Source: JAFAXA01 sp963777325
GTDB lineage: Bacteria > Pseudomonadota > Alphaproteobacteria > Acetobacterales > Acetobacteraceae
DNA length: 64,000 bases
Assembly: GCA_963777325.1 (NCBI GenBank)
Contig: CAVZQE010000018.1
Span: 248,001 to 312,000, forward strand
Direction: 5' to 3'
Position 1 is the stretch's first letter. Each line of letters starts with the position of its first letter. A program made the position numbers and the translations under genes. The notes beneath the pieces were generated by a model. It made no database searches. It saw only the letters and a program-made list of their open reading frames with translations, and was not told the DNA's origin. Shown in pieces: positions 1 to 9,624 of this stretch.

Positions 1-404
1 AGGTAAAGGATCGCGCCGGGAAAAAACCCGGCCTCTGCCGCGCCCAGGATGAATCGCATCACGTAGAGCGAGTGCGGTCCAACCACGAACGCCGTGCAGG
101 CCGTGACCAGCCCCCAGCTGATCATGATACGGGCGATCCAGCGCCGCGCTCCCACCTTCTGGAGAGCGAGATTGCTGGGCACTTCGACCAGGAAGTAGGA
201 GACGAAGAACAGGCTCGCACCGAAGCCGAACATGGCCGGGGTCAGTCCCAGATCCTTGTTCATCTGCAGCGCCGCGAAGCCGATGTTGACCCGGTCGAGC
301 AGTGCGCAGAAGTAGCAGATCATCAGGAACGGCACGAGGCGCAGGAGCACCTTGCGCATGGTGGCCTTCTCGATCGGGCCCGGCTCGGCCGCGAGCATGT
401 CCAT
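1..404 (-). CDS. MFS transporter, ACS-type (5' part; runs off the window)
   Basis: The N-terminal ~134 residues are present; the gene continues beyond the window edge. The translation has a short cytoplasmic leader, a first membrane helix followed by DRVNIG, a second helix ending in VEVPSNLAL and then the KVGARRWIARIM loop. This is the typical start of anion:cation symporter carriers for tartrate, phthalate or glucarate-like acids. The start at 404 gives a leader like that of its paralogue at 1372-2715, which has the same loop motifs. It lies on the same strand just downstream of the DUF1932 dehydrogenase, so probably shares its operon. Substrate unknown. Confidence 0.85.
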   Translation of the reverse strand, partial: MDMLAAEPGPIEKATMRKVLLRLVPFLMICYFCALLDRVNIGFAALQMNKDLGLTPAMFGFGASLFFVSYFLVEVPSNLALQKVGARRWIARIMISWGLVTACTAFVVGPHSLYVMRFILGAAEAGFFPGAILY

Positions 405-428
405 CGTCTTTTCCCTCGTGCTTCGGGC

Positions 429-1343
429 CTACTCGGCCGCCCTCTTGGCCGCCTGCATCCTCTCAACGATGGCGTCGATCGCGATCTTGTAATTCTCCGG
501 AACGACGCCCTTGAAATGGTCCTTCAGGCCCAGGCTTTCCTTCCAGCGCAGCCGGGCGGCGGTGGAACGGGTCATGATCGGCTCGATTCCGGCATCCTCC
601 ACCGCCTCGGCGGCCATCTCGACCTCTTCCGTCCGCCGCTTGGCGTGGATGACGCCGGAGGGGGTGAGGCTCTCAACCGTGTCCATGAACGGCCGGGTCA
701 GGGTCTTCGAGGCGGAGGTCAGCACGGCCTCCTCCAGCCCGTAGACGCGGGCCGCGAGCACCATTTCGTCGATCAGCGCCTCGATGCCCTTGATCAGCAC
801 GGAGCGCAGGATCTTGGTGCCCGACGCTGTCCCAAGCTTCTCGCCGGCATACGCGATGCTCATCCCCCAGGGGACCAGCAGGTCGACTACGCGCTGCCCC
901 GCCGGGCCGCTCGACAGCATCCCCATCGCATAGCCGAGCAGGGGCGTGCCCATGATGGAGCCGTCGCCGAGCAGGGCGCCGGTCTCGGCCAGACGCTCGG
1001 CCACGCCGTATTTCACCTTGGGCGTGGCGGAGGCGAAGTCGAGGAACGTGTGCCGCTCATCGAGCACCGGCGCGAATGCGTCCGCGCTTTCCAGCGAAGC
1101 GGAGCCGGGCGTCACGCTAAAGATCAGCTCGGCCGCGTCCGCCAGCTCCTTATTGGAGCGCACGAGTGTGACGCCGGCCGCCTTGGCCCGGCTCTGAATC
1201 AGGTCGGCATAGGGGCCATCGAACGCGTATTTGTCGTAGCAGAAGATCTGCTCCAGGCCGGCCCCGCGAAGGCCTTTGCCCAGGGTGCTGCCGATCTCGC
1301 CGTAGCCGACCAGGCCGAGACGGAATTGCTGCTTTTCGCTCAT
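429..1343 (-). CDS. NAD-binding 6-phosphogluconate dehydrogenase-like protein with DUF1932 C-terminal domain
   Basis: 304 residues. A Rossmann motif (GLVGYGEIG, residues ~9-17) starts the protein and the N-terminal half resembles the beta-hydroxyacid dehydrogenase/6PGDH NAD(P)-binding domain. The second half is all-helical and matches the DUF1932 'phosphogluconate dehydrogenase, NAD-binding, putative C-terminal' type, with a Gly/Thr-rich GTASGTKILRSVLIKG segment where the catalytic lysine helix of 6PGDHs lies. It should oxidise a beta-hydroxy acid; the substrate cannot be read from sequence. It sits between two ACS-type MFS carriers on the same strand, suggesting uptake plus first oxidation of one acid. 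Confidence 0.85.
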   Translation of the reverse strand: MSEKQQFRLGLVGYGEIGSTLGKGLRGAGLEQIFCYDKYAFDGPYADLIQSRAKAAGVTLVRSNKELADAAELIFSVTPGSASLESADAFAPVLDERHTFLDFASATPKVKYGVAERLAETGALLGDGSIMGTPLLGYAMGMLSSGPAGQRVVDLLVPWGMSIAYAGEKLGTASGTKILRSVLIKGIEALIDEMVLAARVYGLEEAVLTSASKTLTRPFMDTVESLTPSGVIHAKRRTEEVEMAAEAVEDAGIEPIMTRSTAARLRWKESLGLKDHFKGVVPENYKIAIDAIVERMQAAKRAAE

Positions 1344-1371
1344 GGTTTGCTTCCTTCAGGAATGTTCGGAG

Positions 1372-2715
1372 TTACGCGCGGGCGGGGGCGGACTGTGCTG
1401 CCCGGCTACGCTGCAAGCTGATGCCCACGACCCGGATCAGGATCGCGCCCAGGATCAGGAACGCGGCGACCGAAATCAGGGCCCAGCCGAAGCTGCCCGT
1501 CGATTGCCGGATTGCGCCGATCAGGTAAGGGCCGGCGAAGCCGCCGAGATTGCCGATCGAGACGATCAGCGCGAGTCCGCCCGCCGCGGCGCTGCCGGTG
1601 AGGAAGCTCGACGGGATCGGCCAGATGGTCGATTGATAGCACATGATGCCGATGACTGCCCCGCACAGCGCGATGATGGAGATCAGCGCCGACCCGGTGG
1701 CGTAGCCGGCCACGACGAGCGAGACAGCGCCCACCACCAGCGCGGAAGCGACGTACCAGCTCCGCTCCGTCCCCGCGTCCGACAAGCGCGCCCACAGCAT
1801 CATGGTGATCGCGCCGCAGATGTAGGGGATGGCGGCGAGGAACCCGACGGTGACGACGCTGAAACCGAAGCCTTTGATGATCTGCGGCATCCAGAGCCCG
1901 AGCCCGACCGAGCCGATGATCGCGCAGAAATTGACCGCGGCGCACACGATGACGCGCCAGTTTGTGAAGGCGTCCTTCAGCTTGGAAGCGTGCTCGGCCT
2001 CGATCTGCTGGCGCTCGGATGCGAGTACGCCGGCGAGCCAGGAGCGCTCCTCGGCAGTCAGCCACTTCGCCTGCTCCGGCTTGTCGGTCAGCGTGAACAG
2101 GCACACGAAGCCCAGGATGGTCGCGGGAATCCCCTCGAGGATGAGGAGCCACTGCCATCCGTGCAGTCCGGCCATGCCCTCCAGGGCGAGCAAGGAACTC
2201 GAGAGCGGCGCGCCGATGATGTTGGCGATCGGAATGCCGAGCAGGAACGCCGCCGTCGCGCGGCCGCGGGCGCGGGCCGGGAACCAGTAGGTGAAGTAGA
2301 GAAAAACGCCGGGCGTGAAGCCGGCCTCGCCGAGGCCAAGCAGGAACCGCATGACGCCGAAGCTGACCGGGCCGGCGACGAATGCCGTCCCGGCCGAGAG
2401 CAGGCCCCAGGTAATCAGGATGCGCGCGATCCACCTCCGTGCGCCCACGGCTTGCAGCGCCAGATTGCTCGGCACCTCGGCAAGGAAGTAGCCGAAGAAG
2501 AACAGCCCCGCGCTCCAGCCGAATTGGGACGGCGAAAGGCCGAGATCGTGATTCATGGTCAGGCCGGCGACGCCGACATTCACCCGGTCCAGATAGGCGA
2601 TGATGTAGCAGAGCAGCAGGAACGGAACGATCCGCCACAGCACTTTCGAGAGCACGCGCTCCTGCTCGGGCGTGAACCCGGCAGCGTCGTCAGTGGTGAT
2701 TGGAGCTATCGCCAT
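1372..2715 (-). CDS. MFS transporter, ACS (anion:cation symporter) type
   Basis: 447 residues from the ATG at 2715; longer upstream reading is possible but lies outside the family's usual length. It has about 12 hydrophobic segments, DRVNVGVAG after helix 1, PSNLALQAVGARRWIARI between helices 2 and 3, GEAGFTPG in helix 4 and a central charged loop (~residues 195-245). These are hallmarks of carriers for hexuronate, tartrate, phthalate or 4-hydroxyphenylacetate. It is 28 bp upstream of the DUF1932 dehydrogenase on the same strand and paralogous to the partial carrier at the window edge. It diverges from the ydiJ-like gene across ~180 bp, which probably holds both promoters. Confidence 0.9.
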   Translation of the reverse strand: MAIAPITTDDAAGFTPEQERVLSKVLWRIVPFLLLCYIIAYLDRVNVGVAGLTMNHDLGLSPSQFGWSAGLFFFGYFLAEVPSNLALQAVGARRWIARILITWGLLSAGTAFVAGPVSFGVMRFLLGLGEAGFTPGVFLYFTYWFPARARGRATAAFLLGIPIANIIGAPLSSSLLALEGMAGLHGWQWLLILEGIPATILGFVCLFTLTDKPEQAKWLTAEERSWLAGVLASERQQIEAEHASKLKDAFTNWRVIVCAAVNFCAIIGSVGLGLWMPQIIKGFGFSVVTVGFLAAIPYICGAITMMLWARLSDAGTERSWYVASALVVGAVSLVVAGYATGSALISIIALCGAVIGIMCYQSTIWPIPSSFLTGSAAAGGLALIVSIGNLGGFAGPYLIGAIRQSTGSFGWALISVAAFLILGAILIRVVGISLQRSRAAQSAPARA

Positions 2716-2893
2716 TCGTTCCTCCGGCTCGGCCGTTATCCCCGGCTCGGCCAGTGCGGATAGACCGGAACGGGACGGCGTTTCAAGCAGTTTCGAACGG
2801 CGTTGCATTTTGTTCGGAGTCCCGCTTGCGCGGAGGCGATCCAATCGTGCAATACGGTTGCAAATCGCCCGAGCCACGGCCCGAGGGAACGAC

Positions 2894-5800
2894 ATGCTGC
2901 CGCGACTCTCCGACATTCCCGCTCCCGCTTCGCTGTACGACGAGGTCGTGGCCGAGCTGCGCCTGCGCGGCTTCGAAGGCGAACTGGCCCAGGATTACGG
3001 GCACCGCGTCGTCTCCGCGACCGACAACTCGATCTATCAGCTCTTCCCCCAGGCCATCGCATTCCCGCGCACGACCGAGGATCTGGTGCGCATCGCCCGC
3101 ATCGCCTGCGAACCGCGCTTCAAGGATCTCGTGTTCGCGCCGCGCGGGGGCGGCACGGGAACCAATGGCCAGTCGCTCACCGAGGGGCTGGTGGTGGACG
3201 TCTCCCGCCACATGAACCGCATGCTCGAGATCAACACGGAGGAGCGTTGGGTCCGCGTGCAGGCGGGCGTGGTGAAGGACCAGCTCAACGCCGCGCTGGC
3301 CGCGCACGGACTCTTCTTCCCGCCCGAGCTCTCCACCTCCAACCGCGCCACGATCGGCGGCATGATCAGCACGGATGCGTGCGGCCAGGGCTCCTGCCTA
3401 TACGGCAAGACCCGCGACCACGTACTCGAACTCACGACCGTGTTGCTGGACGGGACGGTCTGGACGTCCGGCCCGCTCGAAGCCGACGAGCTGCGCCGGG
3501 CTCAGCGTCGCGCGGGCCTCGTGGGTGCCGTTCACCGCCTGGTGGACACGATCGCGCGGGAGCAGGCCAGCCTCATCGCCGCGCACTTCCCGAAGCTCAA
3601 CCGGTGCCTGACCGGCTACGACCTGGCCCATATCCGCGACGACCAGGGCCGCTTCAACCTGAATTCCATCCTTTGCGGCAGCGAAGGCACGCTCGCCTTC
3701 GTCGCCGAGGCCAAGCTCAACGTACTGCCGATCCCGAAGCACGCGGCGCTTGTGAACGTGCGGTACGGCAGCTTCGACGCGGCGCTGCGGGATGCGCAGG
3801 AGCTGATCCGCTTCGGGGCCGCCTCGATCGAGACGGTGGATTCCAAGGTGCTTGGCCTGGCCCAAGGCGACGTGATCTGGGACTCCGTCCGATCCCATTT
3901 TCCGGAGGATAACGGCGAGCGCGCAACCGGCGTGAACCTGGTCGAGTTCGTCGGCGACACGGAGGCGGAGGTCGAGACGCCGCTCGCCCGGATCACGACC
4001 GCGCTGAGCGAGGCCGGCCAAGTACGCGGGCGGCGCGGTTTCACCGTCGCCCGAGGCGAGGCCGACGTGAACGCGATCTGGGACATGCGCAAGAAGTCGG
4101 TCGGCCTGCTGGGCAACATGCAGGGCGACGCCAGGCCGATCGCCTTCGTCGAGGACACGGCGGTGCCCCCGGAGAACCTGGCCGACTACATCGCTGAATT
4201 CCGCGCCGCGCTGGACGCGCGCGGGCTTGCCTACGGCATGTTCGGCCACGTGGACGCGGGCGTCCTGCACGTGCGTCCGGCGATCGATATGAAAGACCCG
4301 GCGCAAGAGCACCTGATCCGTGAGGTGACCGAGGATGTGGTCCGGATCACCAAGAAATACGGCGGGCTGCTGTGGGGCGAGCACGGCAAGGGCGTGCGCT
4401 CCGAGTTCTCGCCGCAATTCTTCGGCCCGCTCTACCCGACCCTGAAGACCATCAAGACGGCGTTCGATCCGCGCAACCAGCTCAACCCCGGCAAGATCGC
4501 TGCCCCTGAAGACGGGAAGCTGCTGCGGATCGATGGCCTCACCACGCGCGGCCAGCTCGACCGCACCGTCCCGGCGGCCGTGCGGGCCGCGTATGACGAG
4601 GCGCTGCACTGCAACGGCAATGGGGCCTGCTTCACCTGGGATCCCGACCAGGCGATGTGCCCCTCGTACAAGGCGACACGCGACCGGCGGCACTCGCCCA
4701 AGGGCCGCGCCTCATTGACCCGCGAATGGCTGCGGCAGCTGGCGGCGCTCGGCTTCGACCCGTCGGCGGAAGCCGCATCGCTACGGCGCCGGCCGGGCTG
4801 GCGGACATATCCCGAGCGGCTGCGCAACACACGGGCGCGCCGGCACGGCGAGCCGGACTTCTCCCACGCCGTCAAGGACGCGATGGACGGATGCCTCGCG
4901 TGCAAGTCCTGCACCGGGCAGTGCCCGATCAAGGTGGATGTGCCCACCTTTCGGGCCAAATTTCTCGAACTCTACTACAGCCGTTATCTCCGGCCTGGCC
5001 GCGACTACCTGGTGGGCTCGCTGGAGACGATGCTGCCGGCCATGGGCAAGATGCGGGGCGCGTACAACCTTTGGCTGGGCAGCCCGCCGGGCCGCGCGGC
5101 GATGCGGGCGCTCGGCCTCGTGCATACGCCGAAATTTTCTCGCCTCTCCATGCGCCGGGAGCTCGCGGCCCGCGGGATCGTGGACGCGACGCCGCAGGTC
5201 TTGTCCGCCCTGTCCGCGGAGGAGCGGGCGCGCAGCGTGGTGCTGGTCCAGGATGCGTTCACGAGTTGGTACGAAACGCACGTCGTATTGGCGGTGCTGG
5301 ATTTGATGCGGGCGATCGGTTTCCGGCCCTTCGTCGCGCCGTTCCGCCCCAACGGCAAGCCGCTGCATGTCCACGGTTTCCTCGGCGCCTTTGCCCGGAT
5401 TGCCGCGCGGAACGCCCGCATGCTCCGTGCTCTGGCGGAAACCGGGGTGGAGCTGGTCGGCGTGGATACCTCCATGACGCTCACCTACCGTTCGGAATAC
5501 GGCATGCTGCCGGAGGGCCACCGGCCGCCGCCCGTGCTGCTCCTGCAGGAATGGCTGGCGCGCCATCGGGACGCGATCCCTCAGGCGCCCCAGCCCGGCG
5601 GCGAGTTTTTGCTATTGCCACACTGCTCGGAGCGCGCCCTCGCCGTTTCCAGCCTGCGCGACTGGCAGGCCGCGTTTACCGCCGCTGGCGCAAGCTTGTC
5701 CGTGTTGCCCTCCGGCTGCTGCGGCATGGCCGGAACCTACGGCCATGAAGCCGAGCACCGGGCCACCTCCGAGCAGATCTATGGGATGAGCTGGGGGAAG

Positions 5801-5935
5801 CAGGTGACCAAATGGGCGGGAAATGGGCGCCTGCTGGCGACCGGCTACTCTTGCCGGTCACAGGTCAAGATTATCGACGGGCAGATGTTGGGCCATCCCG
5901 CGCAAGCCTTGCTCGCGTGCCTGCGCGGGGCCTGA
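2894..5935 (+). CDS. ydiJ: YdiJ-like FAD-binding and Fe-S oxidoreductase (D-2-hydroxyacid dehydrogenase type)
   Basis: 1013 residues from the ATG at 2894, close to the ~1018 of E. coli YdiJ and collinear with it. The FAD-binding-4 domain has PRGGGTGTNGQS and SRHMNRM; the FAD-oxidase C-terminal domain contains YGMFGHVDAGVLHVRP and WGEHGKG. An Fe-S region follows: HCNGNGACF (~571) and CLACKSCTGQCP (~667). A CCG-type domain ends the protein (SGCCGMAGTYGHE, ~941; GYSCRSQ). The family oxidises D-2-hydroxy acids such as D-2-hydroxyglutarate, passing electrons to quinone or an unknown acceptor. It is divergent from the MFS carrier and converges on the SMP-30 gene with 3 bp between the stops. Confidence 0.93.
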   Translation: MLPRLSDIPAPASLYDEVVAELRLRGFEGELAQDYGHRVVSATDNSIYQLFPQAIAFPRTTEDLVRIARIACEPRFKDLVFAPRGGGTGTNGQSLTEGLVVDVSRHMNRMLEINTEERWVRVQAGVVKDQLNAALAAHGLFFPPELSTSNRATIGGMISTDACGQGSCLYGKTRDHVLELTTVLLDGTVWTSGPLEADELRRAQRRAGLVGAVHRLVDTIAREQASLIAAHFPKLNRCLTGYDLAHIRDDQGRFNLNSILCGSEGTLAFVAEAKLNVLPIPKHAALVNVRYGSFDAALRDAQELIRFGAASIETVDSKVLGLAQGDVIWDSVRSHFPEDNGERATGVNLVEFVGDTEAEVETPLARITTALSEAGQVRGRRGFTVARGEADVNAIWDMRKKSVGLLGNMQGDARPIAFVEDTAVPPENLADYIAEFRAALDARGLAYGMFGHVDAGVLHVRPAIDMKDPAQEHLIREVTEDVVRITKKYGGLLWGEHGKGVRSEFSPQFFGPLYPTLKTIKTAFDPRNQLNPGKIAAPEDGKLLRIDGLTTRGQLDRTVPAAVRAAYDEALHCNGNGACFTWDPDQAMCPSYKATRDRRHSPKGRASLTREWLRQLAALGFDPSAEAASLRRRPGWRTYPERLRNTRARRHGEPDFSHAVKDAMDGCLACKSCTGQCPIKVDVPTFRAKFLELYYSRYLRPGRDYLVGSLETMLPAMGKMRGAYNLWLGSPPGRAAMRALGLVHTPKFSRLSMRRELAARGIVDATPQVLSALSAEERARSVVLVQDAFTSWYETHVVLAVLDLMRAIGFRPFVAPFRPNGKPLHVHGFLGAFARIAARNARMLRALAETGVELVGVDTSMTLTYRSEYGMLPEGHRPPPVLLLQEWLARHRDAIPQAPQPGGEFLLLPHCSERALAVSSLRDWQAAFTAAGASLSVLPSGCCGMAGTYGHEAEHRATSEQIYGMSWGKQVTKWAGNGRLLATGYSCRSQVKIIDGQMLGHPAQALLACLRGA

Positions 5936-5938
5936 AAG

Positions 5939-6863
5939 CTACTTGGCGTGGGAGAACATCGGTGAGCCTGGCGTCTCCAGCTCGGCCCGCAGCAGGGTTC
6001 CGGTCCGGCTTTCGGTGATGAACAGGCTGCGCCGCTCGGGACCGCCAAAGGCCAGGTTGGTGGTCCCCACCCCGGCACAGGAAACGATGCGGTCGAGCGG
6101 CTCCGCTACCGGGGACAGCCGCCACACCGAGCCGAACCCGGTGTGGCAGATCAGCAGGTTGCCTTCGGCATCCAATGCGAGACCGTCGGGTCCGCCGGGA
6201 CCACCATGGAGATGGGCGAAGATGCCGACCTTGGTAATCAGCCCGCTCGCCGGCAGCGGCACGCGCCAGAATCTGGTTCGCCCGCGTCACCGCGACGAGC
6301 AGGAAACTCTCCTCGGGATCGACCACGATACCGTTTGGGCTCGGGATCGTGTTGACCAGGCAGGTAAGCCGCCCCTCCGGGGTCAGCTTCCAGACCCGGC
6401 CTGTGGGGTCGTGCATGCCGGTCTGGCCCTGATCCGTGAAGTAGAGATTGCCCGAGGGAGCAAAAACGAGGTCGTTCACGCCCTTGAAGCTCTCGCTCGC
6501 CGCGGTCTCCAGGAACGGCGTGATTGCGCCGCTCGCCGGGTCCAGAAGCATGATCCCGCGCTTGTAGTCGGTGATGAAGATGCGGCCATCGCGATGGATC
6601 TTCAGCCCGTTCGGCCAGCCGTCGTATTCCGCCACCAGTTCCCACGCGCCCTCCGCCGAAACCCGGAAGATGCGGCCATAGGGGATGTCGGTGACGTAAA
6701 GCCGGCCCTGCCGATCGAACGAGGGGCCCTCGAGAAAGCAGTCGATCAAGCGCCCGCCCTGGTTGGCTTCGGCCCAGGACGCGCGGCGCGGGTTCCGGAA
6801 GCGGTCGGGCAGGCGGGTGAAGACGGTCGTGTCGACCGGCCGGGGCGGTGCGAAGAACGTCAT
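5939..6863 (-). pseudogene. SMP-30/gluconolactonase-family protein with a frameshift
   Basis: The upstream frame begins at the ATG at 6863 (ATGA overlap with the preceding hydrolase gene) and reads as an SMP-30/LRE beta-propeller: EGPSFDRQGRLYVTD, GWPNGLKIHRDGRIFITDYKRG, GVNDLVFAPSGNLYFTD, PNGIVVDPEESFLLV. After 'ANQI' the frame is lost; one base in, it resumes with WRVPLPASG, GGPDGLALDAEGNLLI and NLAFGGPERRSLFITES to a TAG at 5939. A single extra base near 6269 explains it. Repaired, the protein would be ~308 residues, normal for metal-dependent lactonases that hydrolyse sugar-acid lactones. It could be a true pseudogene or a sequencing indel. Confidence 0.85.
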
Positions 6864-7813
6864 GCCTTCACCGGAGGGAAGCCGTACAATTGCTCCGGAT
6901 TGTCGACCAGGATGCGCTTGAATGTCGCCTCGTTGCCGACCCACTCGGCCAGGAGATCGAACAGCCGCGCGTCATCCGGCTTATGGTCCGGCTTTTCGGT
7001 CGGGTGCGGCCAGTCGCTGCCCCAGACCAATCGTTCGGGCGCCGCCTTGACAAGCGCGGAGGCGACCTTCCCGACATCGGCGTAGTCGGGCGTCCCCTCC
7101 TTGCTCGTTACGTACGGACCAGACAGCTTGACCCAGGTATGGCCTCGATCGAGCAGATGGCGGACGATCGCGTGCGCCGGGCTCTCGATCCCTGCGGGCT
7201 CCGGAACGTGCGCGTAGTGGTCGAAAACGAGGCGCCCCGGAAGCCCGGCCAGAAGGTCCGCGTTGTCCTCGATCTGCCTCGGACTCATGTTGATCTGGCA
7301 ATTCCACCCGAGGTCGGCGAGGCGGGGCGCGAGCGGCTTCAGCGAGCCGACCGTCAGCACGCCTGGAAACGTCAGATTGAAGCGCACGCCGCGTACACCC
7401 TGACCGTCGAGACGCCGCAATTCGGCATCGGAGACGTCCTCGGCCACGACGGCCACGACGCGGAAGTTCTCCGGGCCGAGTGCCTGCCGCGACGCGAGCT
7501 GGAGAGTGTTGTCCGTGCCGTAGGTGGAGGGCTGGATGATCACGCCGCGGCTGGTTCCAAGCCGGCGCTGCAGGGCGTGGTAGTCGTCGGGCGACGCATC
7601 CTCGGGCAGTAGCGTCGAGCCGGGGATCGCCGGGTAGCGCCGGTCATAGGTATGAAAGTGGCAATCGGTGGCGCCCTGAGGCGCTACAGCGCGCGGCTTT
7701 TCGGTGCCGCGCGACCATTTGACGCTTGCATCCTGCGCGGAGGACATCCGGGGCAGGGCGGCTCCAGCGAGTGCGGCGAGCGCGGCCCTTCGCGTCAACG
7801 GGACTGGTCCCAC
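6860..7813 (-). CDS. Amidohydrolase family protein (TIM-barrel, 2-pyrone-4,6-dicarboxylate lactonase-like)
   Basis: 317 residues. The N-terminus has twin arginines and a hydrophobic stretch (TRRAALAALAGAALP, then SSAQD), a probable Tat or Sec export signal. The mature part has the amidohydrolase-2 metal motif DCHFHTYD, GVRGVRFN, FDHYAHVP and WGSDWPHP near the C-terminus (metal/catalytic Asp). This matches the LigI-like subgroup that opens lactone rings of dicarboxylates. Its TGA overlaps the ATG of the SMP-30 gene, so the two are translationally coupled and probably act on successive intermediates. The substrate is unproven. Confidence 0.85.
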   Translation of the reverse strand: MGPVPLTRRAALAALAGAALPRMSSAQDASVKWSRGTEKPRAVAPQGATDCHFHTYDRRYPAIPGSTLLPEDASPDDYHALQRRLGTSRGVIIQPSTYGTDNTLQLASRQALGPENFRVVAVVAEDVSDAELRRLDGQGVRGVRFNLTFPGVLTVGSLKPLAPRLADLGWNCQINMSPRQIEDNADLLAGLPGRLVFDHYAHVPEPAGIESPAHAIVRHLLDRGHTWVKLSGPYVTSKEGTPDYADVGKVASALVKAAPERLVWGSDWPHPTEKPDHKPDDARLFDLLAEWVGNEATFKRILVDNPEQLYGFPPVKA

Positions 7814-7895
7814 GGCTTCTGCCCTCCGTATGCCCGGGAGGTCTATAAGAGGCTCTGGAACGGCATTGCAAGACTAAAGAGAACGGCATTCTGTT

Positions 7896-8657
7896 TCAGG
7901 CGGCGGCGCCCCTCTGGCGTGCGGCCGCCCGCTTACGTCCGCGCTTGGCGGCTGCCGGAGGCGTGCCTCCGCACGCCGCGGTCAGCTTGTGCGCGGCCTC
8001 GACCAGAAGGCCCCCGACCTCCTCGGCCCGCATCGCCGTAAGACGGGTGACCGGGCCGGAGATGGTCAGCGCGCCAATCAGCCCCTCGCCCAAGCCGAAC
8101 ACCGGCATGGCAAGAGCGGCAGCGTGAGGGTCGGTCACGCCAGAGGTGAAAAGGGGCAGTTCGTCGTCCGGTCCTGGAGCTCCCGCCTCGTAGCGCTGAA
8201 GCACTTGGGCGATCGCAGAATGGTCCATGGGCCGGGTGTCCCCCGGCTGCACGTGCATCCTAATCCGGCTTGCGCTCTCGACGCGAAACAGGCAGAGGCG
8301 CTCCTTGCCGTGCCGGACGTAGAAGGACGCGGTCTCGCCGGTCTTGGACGCCAACCGCTCGAGTGCCGGCATGACGTGATCCGCGAGGCTGAAGGCTTGC
8401 TGGTAGGCGGTGCCAAGACGGAGAGTCTCGGCGTCCAGCCGATAGCTGCCGTCGGGCAGGCGCGCGAGTAGCCGGTAGCGCTGCAGCGAGACCGCGAGTC
8501 GCATAATGGTGCTCTTGACCAGTCCGGTGCGTTCCGCAAGCTCCGCCAGGCTCAGGGCGCCATCGCCCCGCCGAAACGAGGTCAGCACCGATAGAGCCCG
8601 CTCCGCCGCCGACACGCCGTTGACCGCAGGCGGTTCCTTCTCGATGTGCTTCGCCAT
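7896..8657 (-). CDS. IclR-family transcriptional regulator
   Basis: 253 residues from the ATG at 8657; an in-frame start further upstream would add ~29 residues with no family similarity. The N-terminal winged helix-turn-helix (AERALSVLTSFRRGDGALSLAELAERTGL, recognition helix VKSTIMRL) is followed by the IclR effector-binding GAF-like domain (ASKTGETASFYVRHG, RLCLFRVES, ~90-220). A basic Ala/Arg/Lys-rich tail of ~25 residues ends the protein. It lies upstream of and in the same direction as the amidohydrolase/lactonase pair, so regulation of that operon is the simplest inference. Confidence 0.9.
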   Translation of the reverse strand: MAKHIEKEPPAVNGVSAAERALSVLTSFRRGDGALSLAELAERTGLVKSTIMRLAVSLQRYRLLARLPDGSYRLDAETLRLGTAYQQAFSLADHVMPALERLASKTGETASFYVRHGKERLCLFRVESASRIRMHVQPGDTRPMDHSAIAQVLQRYEAGAPGPDDELPLFTSGVTDPHAAALAMPVFGLGEGLIGALTISGPVTRLTAMRAEEVGGLLVEAAHKLTAACGGTPPAAAKRGRKRAAARQRGAAA

Positions 8658-8811
8658 CTCCAACCCTCTTGCTTCCGCGTCTAGACCGAACACACCGCAG
8701 CCCTGCAACGCCATTCCATGCCGTGCAGAACGGGCAGGGTGCATGAAAGGATGCGCTCGCCATCTCGCGAGGGGCAGCGTCGGCGCTCCCCCCGCCCCGG
8801 GGCCGACCGTC

Positions 8812-9624
8812 TTATCCGGGATTGCGAAGGCGGCCAGATTGCGCGATGGCTCCGAAGGAGAGGCGGATGGCTCGGCTCAGTTCGGCCGCCACCCGGATCG
8901 CTTCCGGGACGGCGGCTGTGAAAAAGCTGTCAGGGTCCGAGCGCTCGGACCGGATCGTGAGGCTCACGCTGGCGACGGCGTTTTGCCGAAGGTCGAGCAC
9001 GGGCGCCGCGACGGTGCGCAAGCCATAGGCGTTTTCGCCGTCAGCGACGGCATAGCCGCGCTCGCGTACCAGGGCGAGCCGCTCGAGCAGCGCGTCGAGG
9101 TCGACCAAGGTGCGCTCCGAGAGCTTCACCCGCTCGCTCGCCTGCAACAGCTCGATCTGGTCCTGACGCGGCAGATAGGCGAGCATCGCGTGGCCGAGCG
9201 CGGAGGCGTAGGCTCCGGTTCTGCTGCCGATGCGGCGATCCATGTCGCCGCGCGCCAGATTGCCCTGCACCCGCTCCACATAGACCACGTCGGCACCGTC
9301 GAGCATGCCGAGAGAGGCTGCATCAGCGATGTCGGGCACGAGGGGTCTGAGCAGCGGCCGCGCGTGCGCCGTGAGATCTCCGCGGGCGAGCGCGGCATAG
9401 CCCAGTTCCAGGCACTTCAGCGTCAGACGGAAGCGGCGGCTTGCAGGAACGGCGACGAGATAGCCAAGTTCCCTCAGAGTGTGGATGAGCCGGAAGGCGG
9501 TGCCGCGGTCCAGTCCCGCGCGTCCGGCCACCTCGGTGATGGTCAGCTCGGGTGAGTCCGCGTCAAAGGCCCTCAGTACCTGCGAACACCTTAGCCGCTG
9601 ATTGGACCAGGTTTTTCGGATCAC
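8812..9624 (-). CDS. IclR-family transcriptional regulator
   Basis: 270 residues with an N-terminal winged HTH (LTITEVAGRAGL, DRGTAFRLIHTL) and a C-terminal IclR effector domain (VYVERVQG, SALGHAMLAYLP, YAVADGENAYGLRTVAAPVLD, VASVSLTI). It is divergent from the DUF1537 kinase gene across ~390 bp, the classical arrangement for the local regulator of a catabolic operon. It is therefore the likely regulator of the acid-sugar cluster at 10011-16862. It is only distantly similar to the neighbouring IclR at 7896-8657. Confidence 0.9.
   Translation of the reverse strand: MIRKTWSNQRLRCSQVLRAFDADSPELTITEVAGRAGLDRGTAFRLIHTLRELGYLVAVPASRRFRLTLKCLELGYAALARGDLTAHARPLLRPLVPDIADAASLGMLDGADVVYVERVQGNLARGDMDRRIGSRTGAYASALGHAMLAYLPRQDQIELLQASERVKLSERTLVDLDALLERLALVRERGYAVADGENAYGLRTVAAPVLDLRQNAVASVSLTIRSERSDPDSFFTAAVPEAIRVAAELSRAIRLSFGAIAQSGRLRNPG

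Noticed and set aside
72..1421. Long plus-strand ORF of 449 codons antisense to the MFS and DUF1932 genes
   Set aside because: Asp/His/Arg/Gly-rich composition typical of the opposite strand of GC-rich genes; the minus-strand products match known families throughout.
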